This document shows, in pieces, positions 54,448 to 63,006 of a stretch of 64,000 nucleotides of DNA. The notes beneath the pieces were generated by a model. The model saw only the letters and a program-made list of their open reading frames with translations. It was not told the origin of the DNA and made no database searches. This DNA is from CAWARU01 sp963805795 (GTDB lineage: Bacteria; Pseudomonadota; Gammaproteobacteria; UBA6186; Azoamicaceae), in assembly GCA_963805795.1 (NCBI GenBank), contig CAWDVG010000001.1:1116001-1180000 (forward strand), in the 5' to 3' direction. Both the position numbers and the translations under genes were made by a program. The first letter of the stretch is position 1, and the number at the start of each line of letters is the position of its first letter.

Positions 54448-57400
54448 TTAGTTATCAACTATATGTGTTTTATTTATCCCAGGAAATATCTCCAGAGAAC
54501 AAAACGTATTCACGAGTTTCATTTGTTCGATTGTGTTACAAGGCACTTCAAAAAGCTTCGGGTTGATTACCACTAATGCTAAACACTGAGCACGAGACAA
54601 TGCCACATTTAAACGATTTTTGCTGTAAAGAAATTCAATGTTACGTGGCAAATCTTCTGCGGTGGATGTAACCATCGAAATCAAAACAATAGGCGCCTCC
54701 TGGCCTTGAAATTTGTCAACAGTACCCACCCTAGCACCTATAGGTAGAACTGATTTCAAATGATTAACTTGGACATTGTATGGGGTAACCACAAGAATAT
54801 CATCCAACATTAGACCCCGCTCTTTACCGTCCTTATCTTTAAACTTTTGTTGCAATATCGCGTGATAATATTTTTTTATTATTATGCCCTCTTCTATGCT
54901 TTTTTGAGAACAATTGGTATGTTTTGCATGAGCAACATATATACCTTCGTTCGTAATTCCATCTATCGGATTAGAAAATATTAATGATCGTTGATTATTG
55001 CCAGGATGCGCATTTAATCTGCCATCATAAAAAGCCTCAGAAATAAAATTGCATATATTGGGATGAAGTCGCCAAGTATTGCTAAGAAAGATCCCTCTTT
55101 CTGGAGGAATCGTAGCGTGATCTTCCAATAAAAATTCAAGAACAGATTTACCTGCTTCGCCAGGGTGCACACCCTGAATGGGCTGACCAAGCTGCATTTG
55201 ATCGCCTACTAAAATAATGTTATTGGCTGATGTCCCCATAGCAACCACATTGGCAAGCGCAACCTGTCCCGCTTCTTCAATGAAGAGATAATCAAGATGT
55301 TTATCGAAACGTTCATCTGAAAATAGCCAATATGTCCCAGCCAGTAGCGATACATTAAGCGGTATCTTGTCACTACTGCCTTCACTCTGTATACAATGAC
55401 CCTTGTATACCGTATCTTCATCTCCCTTAGTGCTCTTTTTAATGCCAGAGAATTGAAAATTATGTTCTGAAGCTAGTTTCTCTATCTTATCGAGTAAATT
55501 ATGAATAGCTTTATGAGAGTTCGCTGTAATGCCAATCTTCTTACCATGACGCATCAATTCAATAGCAATATATGCGCTTGTATATGTTTTTCCAGCGCCT
55601 GGTGGTCCTTGAATAAAAAGATAGCTTTCATCAAGGTTGAGTATTGCCTGTGTAGCATCAGATTGTATATTGTTTGAAGTAATAATGGGTACACCTTCGA
55701 CCTTTCCTTTAATTCTTGGGATTGCTTTATTTAGAATATCCAAAACAGCTCGATAATTGACATTTTTACTAATAATGTCATTCGCAATTCTATATATGGC
55801 TTTTCTCATGATTTTGCTATCAATGGGTCCAGAAGGACCAATAGATAATCTTTGATCCAAAGGAGTTTTGCTGCCACTCTTAATCTTTACTTGACAGTTA
55901 GTCTCATCTATCTCAAAAATTGAGCCAATAGGTTCTATTGTGAAAACATTGCGAACCGTATCCCCTTGACGAAATTTATATTCTTGTATGGGGAATTGAT
56001 ATGTGTAAACTAATGACCTTTTTTCTGGAACAGGATCTCCAATTAATGTTAGCCCTCCAAGACAGTCGACATCGTCAATCAATTCGTCTTCAAATTTATC
56101 TTGTCGTTCAAATATGCTCCACCATTGAGGTTTAGCTTCTCTATTATGAAATTCCAATAAATCTGCGAGTAGTTGATGTTGCTGATAATTGTCTATCTCA
56201 CCTTCAAGCAACTTTGCTTTACAAAATTCGTATTCAATTTCCCATTCTTTACGTTCAAAAGTAATCTTTCCATCATCTTCTTCTTGTTCACTCTTAAACC
56301 ATACACAATTTTCTGGCCTTAAGGTTATTAACCAATCTCTAAGCTTGTTTGTAGAAATACAATCAATTTCATTATAACTTGCGATCTCATCTAAAATCTT
56401 TGGCTCTTTAGTTTCTCGCCACTCATTATAAGATACAATACTATCTAATGCTGTTGCCACGGCACCATCACGTTTTTCCATATAGAATGTTTCAAGATTT
56501 TTGATTGAGTATCCGGGTTCTGATGTTTGAATACTTTCACGGACAACCTTATATAGATCAACGAACTTCTTTTGACGCAGCAAATTATCCAGTTGTTCTT
56601 CTGCCAAACCATACCTGCAAGCCAGCCGCTTCAGTGCTGTCGTTTCATAATGATTGTAGTGGTAAATATGAGCATTCGGATATGAGATCAGATGATCGCT
56701 TAGAAATTGCATTAACTCCTTAAACGCTTCACATTCTTGAACGTGATCATGAGCCCAAAATGGCAAGAAAACCGCTTTATTATCTTTTGAGTAGTATATT
56801 CCAAATAGATACTCTAATCCTCCGTTTGGATATAGAGGATCTCCCTCCATATCGAAAAAAAGATCTCCAGAAGCTGGTATCGGCATTCGAGAAAAACCTT
56901 GCCCAGGCACTGCAGTTAAAATCTCATACTTATTTTCTCCAAATTTTATTTTTTGTGTTTGCAATTTAGCTTGGGCTCGTAATCGTTGGAAAACTGCTTG
57001 ATTAAGATCAATAACTTTAGTATTCTCTAGTGCAAGCACTAGTTCTTCGACAGTTTTAATATTAACATTTCGCAACTTGGCAATCTGTGTCTTCTGAATG
57101 TTGGCAATAAGGCTAAGATGGTTATCTTCCTGCCATTGTTTACTACAATGATTTAACCAGTTACAAAATTTACAATATTGGCAAGGTTCAGGGTATGAGG
57201 TTACCGGCGGATTTTCAACAAAAAATTTAAAACGTTGTTTAGCTTTTCTATAGTAATATACAAAATCGTTAACTGTGAAAGAGATTTGTTCCTTACCTCC
57301 GAGCACCAAATGCATATCTTTAGGCTTAAAGTCTTGAATATTCTCTAACAGATCGCTATAAAAACATAACTGCATTATATGCTTCGGTTCGGGGTGCGCC

Positions 57401-57828
57401 GAAAGCTTTGTATCAAGCACTTCATAACTAAAATTTCCAAGTTTAGAAGGGGAGTTGGTTTTTATCAAAAAATCGACATCCCCACGCCAGGGATGATTAT
57501 AAAGTACAGCTTGATAAATAATATCCGGCCCTGCTTGTAGAGCTTCTTCAGTTAGCCTAATCCTTTCGTGAAATGATCGGTTCGTTGGAATTTCAATTAC
57601 ATGCTTATTTTGAGTTTTCAATATTTGCAAGTATTGTAACTCATGTTGCAGCCCTTTTTCCTGCAATAATTTATTTACAGATGATTGTTCTACTTTAACA
57701 ATTTGCTCTGATAAGTTCTTTAAATCAAGAAAAGTTAAATGATGACACGCCAGGTAGTGCACCAGATCGGATGCTGAGAATAGGTAGCCCCCTTTTTCCT
57801 CTATCTTCATTGAGTCCTCATTAGGCAA
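54448..57828 (-). CDS. RecB-like nuclease / RNase H-like / SF1 helicase fusion (TM0106-type)
   Basis: A 1126-aa protein with three parts. Residues 1-230: a Cas4/RecB-like nuclease with GDVDFLI and EVLDTKLS active-site motifs and cysteines C28, C216, C219, C222 and C228 able to hold an Fe-S cluster. Residues ~320-505: an RNase H-like 3'-5' exonuclease (FFDMEGDP, YNHYET, YNEIDC). Residues ~720-1110: an SF1 Upf1/Dna2-like helicase with Walker A GPPGAGKT (741-748), FIEEAGQ, SNTWRLHP, TVDKFQGQE and NVALSRA. The set matches TM0106-family proteins and Dna2-like fusions. It lies directly upstream of hsdR on the same strand and could act in DNA end processing or defence. Confidence 0.88.
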   Translation of the reverse strand: MPNEDSMKIEEKGGYLFSASDLVHYLACHHLTFLDLKNLSEQIVKVEQSSVNKLLQEKGLQHELQYLQILKTQNKHVIEIPTNRSFHERIRLTEEALQAGPDIIYQAVLYNHPWRGDVDFLIKTNSPSKLGNFSYEVLDTKLSAHPEPKHIMQLCFYSDLLENIQDFKPKDMHLVLGGKEQISFTVNDFVYYYRKAKQRFKFFVENPPVTSYPEPCQYCKFCNWLNHCSKQWQEDNHLSLIANIQKTQIAKLRNVNIKTVEELVLALENTKVIDLNQAVFQRLRAQAKLQTQKIKFGENKYEILTAVPGQGFSRMPIPASGDLFFDMEGDPLYPNGGLEYLFGIYYSKDNKAVFLPFWAHDHVQECEAFKELMQFLSDHLISYPNAHIYHYNHYETTALKRLACRYGLAEEQLDNLLRQKKFVDLYKVVRESIQTSEPGYSIKNLETFYMEKRDGAVATALDSIVSYNEWRETKEPKILDEIASYNEIDCISTNKLRDWLITLRPENCVWFKSEQEEDDGKITFERKEWEIEYEFCKAKLLEGEIDNYQQHQLLADLLEFHNREAKPQWWSIFERQDKFEDELIDDVDCLGGLTLIGDPVPEKRSLVYTYQFPIQEYKFRQGDTVRNVFTIEPIGSIFEIDETNCQVKIKSGSKTPLDQRLSIGPSGPIDSKIMRKAIYRIANDIISKNVNYRAVLDILNKAIPRIKGKVEGVPIITSNNIQSDATQAILNLDESYLFIQGPPGAGKTYTSAYIAIELMRHGKKIGITANSHKAIHNLLDKIEKLASEHNFQFSGIKKSTKGDEDTVYKGHCIQSEGSSDKIPLNVSLLAGTYWLFSDERFDKHLDYLFIEEAGQVALANVVAMGTSANNIILVGDQMQLGQPIQGVHPGEAGKSVLEFLLEDHATIPPERGIFLSNTWRLHPNICNFISEAFYDGRLNAHPGNNQRSLIFSNPIDGITNEGIYVAHAKHTNCSQKSIEEGIIIKKYYHAILQQKFKDKDGKERGLMLDDILVVTPYNVQVNHLKSVLPIGARVGTVDKFQGQEAPIVLISMVTSTAEDLPRNIEFLYSKNRLNVALSRAQCLALVVINPKLFEVPCNTIEQMKLVNTFCSLEIFPGINKTHIVDN

Positions 57829-58482
57829 AATTAAAGATTACAAATATACATTATTATAAGGTAGTATTCTACCAAATACTTGTTAGGAGATAATTTTCTC
57901 TCAAATTGGGGGTATACATCTAATCTACAGGGTTAAAATCATATGGTATGGCACCTTTGTGTGGCCGTCGCTTTGGTAGGCGTCTGCATTAAAGCTTAAA
58001 CCAAACAGCATTTACACCTCATCCCTGACCCTATTATACCAAGTTTTCAGAGCGCTCTTAAATCATTGCGTAAAGTTCTTTCAGGCAACTGATCCTGAGG
58101 TGTTTCAATAATCCCAGACACCTTTAGTTCGCCAGATTGCTCCAAATGAGCATAGTCTCCTGCTACCCTTTGCTGCTTCGGCAATTTCAGAAACAAAAAG
58201 CTAAATCAGCTGTTGATAAACCGCCTAGATTATTATCAGCTATGGCACAGGTTGCTGTATTTACCACTGCAGCATCTTCCCTGCTGTTAATACAGCAAAC
58301 CAAAATGCAACAGAGACTTATGCGGTTTCTACCCACACATCACCATAAAAAATTATAGAATTGCTAGCTAAAATGAAAATTCTCATGAATATTGAGTTTG
58401 ATTGTGCATTCAGCATTAATCTCGGCCGTAAAAATTACATCAGAATAGATAACTGTGTATCAATATCTATCCTTAGAAGTTG
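57829..58482. other. 654-bp region with a decayed gene fragment
   Basis: The left 220 bp hold no frame and must contain the promoter for the nuclease-helicase gene. At 58047-58165 (minus) there is a recognisable protein fragment (listed separately). The small plus-strand frame at 58137-58358 has no ribosome site and runs antisense to it. Confidence 0.5.
58047..58165 (-). pseudogene. C-terminal remnant of a winged-helix/Fic-type regulator
   Basis: The minus frame reads QSGELKVSGIIETPQDQ, then LPERTLRNDLRAL and a stop. TLR-x-DL-x-x-L is the recognition-helix region of winged-helix modules often found at the end of Fic proteins or DeoR-like regulators. Only about 40 codons remain and no start is present. 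Confidence 0.5.
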
Positions 58483-58857
58483 TCAGGCCTTTTCATATTC
58501 ATTTTCTAGCATCTCTTTTATTTTTCCAAGTTCTTTCATAATGATATCTTCATCATCTTGTGATTCTAACCCATGAATAGAAGGAAAGAACTTCAAAAAT
58601 CTTTTGAGATCTTGATCAGGAATCAATACTGAACGGCAGGACCATTTAAAATTTTCTATTATGAATCGAACTGCAAAAAATATATCCATATCACAAAATT
58701 TCGGAACATATCCAAATCTAAGATTATACATTGGCTTATGACTAGAAAAAGAATTTAATAATTGATCCAAGTGTTCACTTTCGAGTTCTTTTAAAAAAAT
58801 TCTAGCATATATTTTTTTATCTTTTACCGACTCAATATAGATCATCATAGACGTCAA
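58483..58857 (-). CDS. small hypothetical protein, second gene of a membrane-protein pair
   Basis: A 124-aa protein with mixed helix/strand character, no recognised family. It opens with TTG at 58857, inside the last codons of the upstream two-helix membrane protein (26-bp overlap). AAGAGGGG (58867-58874) lies about 9 bp before that TTG, supporting real translational coupling. Alternatively the two frames are one protein (…DVYDD-LYIESVKDKK…) split by a one-base shift. Both readings are possible; see findings. Confidence 0.5.
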   Translation of the reverse strand: MTSMMIYIESVKDKKIYARIFLKELESEHLDQLLNSFSSHKPMYNLRFGYVPKFCDMDIFFAVRFIIENFKWSCRSVLIPDQDLKRFLKFFPSIHGLESQDDEDIIMKELGKIKEMLENEYEKA

Positions 58858-59296
58858 ACTGTTTAGCCCCTCTTATGTTACTCACAAGATTATATATAGC
58901 CACAAAATCACTATAAGTTTTTTCAATGACGTTAACTTTACGTTCATGTATTGTAGATTTTTTCCAATCATCAATTTTAAGTGCTGCAAGAATAATCCCA
59001 AAAAACACAAATACCGGTTCAAATTTTCCAAGCACTGTCAACAAAGTTTCATTACCAGAATAATACTCTGTAAAAACCCATATGCTTACACCAATAATTA
59101 ACATAATATTAAATGAAGAGGATTTTGAGCAAAGCAAAAATATTGGAGACAATATTTTCTGAAGGAAGATAGTTACTTGCTGTATTAGTTGTTGACTAAT
59201 ACGTTTAACATATGGACCAACTGACTTTATTAATGAAAAAGTTTCTAAATATAATAACGTGGCGGAGTATATAGCCGGAGGCCAATCTGGTTTCAT
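58832..59296 (-). CDS. two-helix membrane protein
   Basis: A 154-aa protein. Two predicted transmembrane helices at ~residues 62-82 (IMLIIGVSIWVF) and ~90-108 (FVFFGIILAAL) sit between a helical N-terminal arm and a charged cytoplasmic helix. This layout resembles small membrane effectors of defence systems (for example SLATT-type), but I do not claim homology. GGGAGGG is well placed before ATG 59296. Its 3' end overlaps the next gene by 26 bp. It starts 125 bp after the 1159-aa gene. Confidence 0.6.
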   Translation of the reverse strand: MKPDWPPAIYSATLLYLETFSLIKSVGPYVKRISQQLIQQVTIFLQKILSPIFLLCSKSSSFNIMLIIGVSIWVFTEYYSGNETLLTVLGKFEPVFVFFGIILAALKIDDWKKSTIHERKVNVIEKTYSDFVAIYNLVSNIRGAKQFDVYDDLY

Positions 59297-59420
59297 TATT
59301 AACCCTCCCTAGACAGTTTAATTTAAGGCTATTTTACTCTGAAGAAAGAGGAAATGGAATAGCAGGATGCCTAATGTCTATGGTGTATAAAAGATAGCCA
59401 TAACAACCTACTCAAAATTA

Positions 59421-62400
59421 TTATTTATCGCCGCCTTTATATTTTAGTAAAACTCCAAACTGATTGAAACCATATGCTCCCAACTTATTAATGATTTCAA
59501 CTGCCATCTTTCTCGCTGGTGTTTTAAGCAGCTTAAATAATAGAATCTTAGCTTCATCAAGCCAACCGTAAGTTCCATGATCTGTGACTCGGTAATCAAC
59601 CATTAATTGAAATACTGTAGCAACTTTAAAGGGATATTTGTCGATCAAATCCAATAGGCGCCCCATTACTATGTAGTTAGGAGTAATATAATGACAAAGA
59701 TTTAAAACTTCTATTGCCTGATCTAGGAGCCATTCATCATCAAACTGGATAAATTTCATCAATTCACCAAATTCGGCTAATTCAATCCGATCATTTATTT
59801 CTTTTTCCATCTTGACCTTATTGAGCCTAAAATTCCAGAACTCCTTCGATCGTATGACAATGATTGGATCTGTTTTATTCAATTCATTTCTCAGAGCGTA
59901 TTCAATCATAGCAAAAGCTCTCTGTTTAAGTCGAAAATTGATCTTTAAGTACAATTTATTTAGCATATCGGATTCTAATTCAATTTCTCCAGAAAGGAAA
60001 AAAGCAATAACATGTTCCACTAGTCTTTCATCAGTCTTATCAGCTTTATTGTCTTCAATAAACTCAATACGGTTAATTGCCCACAAATAATGTTCTTTAA
60101 TTTCTTGAAATAGTCCTGAATATGGTTGATTTAATATGTATGCATCCCACGCAGCAGCCCGATATGATTTTAGCATTTCATCCTTTGGTAGAATAATCTC
60201 TATTTTTGTTAAGAACCATGCCTTATTTAAAGAAAATAACCATGGAATCATGTGACCAAAGACTGCACGAATGGACTTAGATCTTTCAAAACTTAAGTTC
60301 AAATGACAATCAAAAACAAAAAATAATTCTGGACATATATCAGTTGGCAACTCTTCCTTTGAAGCCACTAAATTTCTTTTCACCCAAAACGCATAATAAA
60401 TAGCTGTCTCTAATGCTACACCACGGACACTGTTAATCGCAGTGTGATAGTAGTCTTTGTCCGAAGCATATTTATCTTCCTCCTCTACTTTTGGGTCAAT
60501 ATCAGAGAGACCATACGAAAGAATATCCCAGACTTGTTTTCTTAAATTAAACGGCAGCTCATTTACTCCCAGTCTTAAACCTTGCTCTATAAGACGACAA
60601 GCAGCCTTCCGAGACCATCCCCAAGTTAAATCTTTATCATCTTTTTTAAATTCATCAACTTTAGACTCATCTGATTGACCACTCACCCAAAGAATGTAAC
60701 TAATAATCTTATCCCATTTTATAGTTTTCTTTTCTGAACATGCTTTTGAAAAACCTTGAATAATTGCTCTAACATAAGTTTTCTCATGAATCTTAAATAG
60801 CTCAATATTGTCAACAAATTCTTCAAGTCGATCCACGACTACGGATTCCAATTCTCTGCCCAGACCATCAATTGAAGGGTTGAAGGGCCCTGTGTCAGGT
60901 GACCATTCCTCTAAGTATTGCTTTAACTCACCAAGTTGCATAAATTTCAAATCAACGGCTAACTTTGGACTTGTTGGCCCAGTCCAAGAAGTTTTGTAAC
61001 TATGAAACATAGGATTCTCAAGTACACCAAATCGAATATTCAACTTTTCAAAAATCTCTTTATCTACACCTACCAAATAATCACTAATCATATAATAATA
61101 GAAATATCTAAATCGTTTATCTTTTTCCTCATCGAATTCGACTTGGTCTCTACTCTCATTTCGATGAACAACATGAGCTTCTATCATATTGAGAAATTTT
61201 TTCTGTTCAGATACATTTATCAAAGGATAAGTGTCTTTAAGCAATATGGCATATTCATGCCATACATCCAACGAATTAAAAAGCTGCTGATCTAAAATAA
61301 GTTTGGAGCATAAAGCTGGTTGTTGACTTATTCGAGCCAAATGAAGAGCAAAACGACTAAAAATGGGGAGCGATTTCGATCTTAAATAGGTGATAGTCTG
61401 TTCAATCAACTCTGGTGCTTCAGTTAATAACTCTTCGGATAAGTCTCTTATCCAATTGATTATGCTATCTTTTATTTGAACATTATATTTATTGTTTTGA
61501 TTAGAACTTTCAATTGAGCCTCTCCATATAAAGCTATAGTCTTTAAATTCTTGTTCACTCTCAGAATTTTCTAAAATAAAAGCCTGATGCAGCTTTTTAC
61601 AAAGTAATTTTATCAGCGCAAACTTTTCTTGCTTAGTAAAAACAGGGGCAATTCTCTTCAATGCTTCGTTGTATTCCCAATCATTACCTGCAATTGGATC
61701 GGCTCTTCGAATAATGCCATTTCCATCTAATTGCTTTTGATATCCTTTTAGTCCAAGAAGTGCATCAGTTACCTGCAAAGCTTCTTTAATATACCCTCCG
61801 TTTTTAATGTGTATTATGTAATTTACAATTTGTGATGGGAAAATAAATATGTAAGATTTAGAAGACCCAAACCATCTTTTTACTTTGCGATGAAGTTGGA
61901 CCGCCACTTCTTCCTGCATATTGAGTGCGGCATTAATAAACCCTTCATGCACTCTTGGATTATCGGTATTCGATACCTTTAGAATTATTTTCATAACCTT
62001 CTCAGGTTTCTGAGAAGCAATTTTGACAAGGTAAAGAGCAGGTGGCCAGAATGGAAAACTGAGTAAATTTTCATGCTTTAAAGCGCTCCTTGGTCTGTCA
62101 AACTGTTTCAACTCATCTAAGTGTTCAAGCCAATCAGCCGACTTTATATTTTCAAAAAAGAAATCATAATCCGCAGTTCGCTGAATTTTGCCAAGGATAG
62201 CTCTTACATGTTCTTTATTAGGCGTATTATATTCACCCTCCTCAATGATTTTCTTAATTTCATCTTGAACCTCAAAGGTTCGGGGCTCAAGACAATTCAA
62301 AAGGAAATATTCAAATCGTTTGAGATTTTCTAAAAAAGTACTTTGAACAGTTGGATTATAGTGGGCAGTTTTAGTAAAATAATCGTGATAATCAACCCAC

Positions 62401-62900
62401 TCCTTTGCCCTCATATCTTCAATATCATCTGGCAAGGGTATATGACTGAAATTTTGTTTCCGCAAAATAGATTGAACCATAGCCCGTCTATCTTTCCTGA
62501 TTCTCTCTTCTGCTTCTAACATAGATTGAATTTCACACAAAAATTGTCGAAGATCCTCATTAATATGACCTTCCCACTTTGGCTCTCCTGGCCAACGTCC
62601 TTTGGCACACATTTTTTTCCATTTGTGATCCACTCTTTTAACAAAGTTAGTCAGAGATTGCTTGGCCCCCTCTTCAATTGGAACGTCAATTACACCTGGT
62701 AATTTACGCATCATTTCCCGAAGCGCATGTGCAGTTAAATAAAGCTTATCATCATTATCTGTCTGTGATAGTACTTTCAATGCAGATAAGTACATTCGAG
62801 CAAGATCCTTACTTTTTTTCTTAATGGCATTATAAAGCTGATTTTGCAAGGGCTCCAAATTTAAAGCACCTTCATGTAGCTTATATTCGTCGATCATCAT
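59421..62900 (-). CDS. 1159-aa all-helical protein, unknown
   Basis: Not recognised. The protein is predominantly alpha-helical and looks like a long solenoid, with no Walker motif, no nuclease or protease signature, no signal peptide and no membrane segment. A conserved-looking stretch near residue 700 reads TGPTSPKLAVDLKFMQLGEL, followed by a WSPDTGPFNPSIDGLGREL loop; I have a weak memory of similar segments in the C-terminal sensor regions of large STAND-type defence ATPases. The N-terminal ~170 residues are charged helix. AGGA precedes the ATG. It sits between a Fic gene and the membrane-protein pair, all on one strand, so it may be the core of a defence system. Confidence 0.6.
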   Translation of the reverse strand: MMIDEYKLHEGALNLEPLQNQLYNAIKKKSKDLARMYLSALKVLSQTDNDDKLYLTAHALREMMRKLPGVIDVPIEEGAKQSLTNFVKRVDHKWKKMCAKGRWPGEPKWEGHINEDLRQFLCEIQSMLEAEERIRKDRRAMVQSILRKQNFSHIPLPDDIEDMRAKEWVDYHDYFTKTAHYNPTVQSTFLENLKRFEYFLLNCLEPRTFEVQDEIKKIIEEGEYNTPNKEHVRAILGKIQRTADYDFFFENIKSADWLEHLDELKQFDRPRSALKHENLLSFPFWPPALYLVKIASQKPEKVMKIILKVSNTDNPRVHEGFINAALNMQEEVAVQLHRKVKRWFGSSKSYIFIFPSQIVNYIIHIKNGGYIKEALQVTDALLGLKGYQKQLDGNGIIRRADPIAGNDWEYNEALKRIAPVFTKQEKFALIKLLCKKLHQAFILENSESEQEFKDYSFIWRGSIESSNQNNKYNVQIKDSIINWIRDLSEELLTEAPELIEQTITYLRSKSLPIFSRFALHLARISQQPALCSKLILDQQLFNSLDVWHEYAILLKDTYPLINVSEQKKFLNMIEAHVVHRNESRDQVEFDEEKDKRFRYFYYYMISDYLVGVDKEIFEKLNIRFGVLENPMFHSYKTSWTGPTSPKLAVDLKFMQLGELKQYLEEWSPDTGPFNPSIDGLGRELESVVVDRLEEFVDNIELFKIHEKTYVRAIIQGFSKACSEKKTIKWDKIISYILWVSGQSDESKVDEFKKDDKDLTWGWSRKAACRLIEQGLRLGVNELPFNLRKQVWDILSYGLSDIDPKVEEEDKYASDKDYYHTAINSVRGVALETAIYYAFWVKRNLVASKEELPTDICPELFFVFDCHLNLSFERSKSIRAVFGHMIPWLFSLNKAWFLTKIEIILPKDEMLKSYRAAAWDAYILNQPYSGLFQEIKEHYLWAINRIEFIEDNKADKTDERLVEHVIAFFLSGEIELESDMLNKLYLKINFRLKQRAFAMIEYALRNELNKTDPIIVIRSKEFWNFRLNKVKMEKEINDRIELAEFGELMKFIQFDDEWLLDQAIEVLNLCHYITPNYIVMGRLLDLIDKYPFKVATVFQLMVDYRVTDHGTYGWLDEAKILLFKLLKTPARKMAVEIINKLGAYGFNQFGVLLKYKGGDK

Positions 62901-63006
62901 AAATTCCTGTCTTATCTTACAAAACCGATATGGCCGAAACCACTTCTTCTAAATTCAACACTTTTACTTTAATTAACTTCTCCATTTTTTGACAATCAAT
63001 AAAATA

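Noticed and set aside
58137..58358. 73-codon plus-strand frame
   Set aside because: No ribosome site, antisense to a recognisable gene remnant, composition not protein-like.
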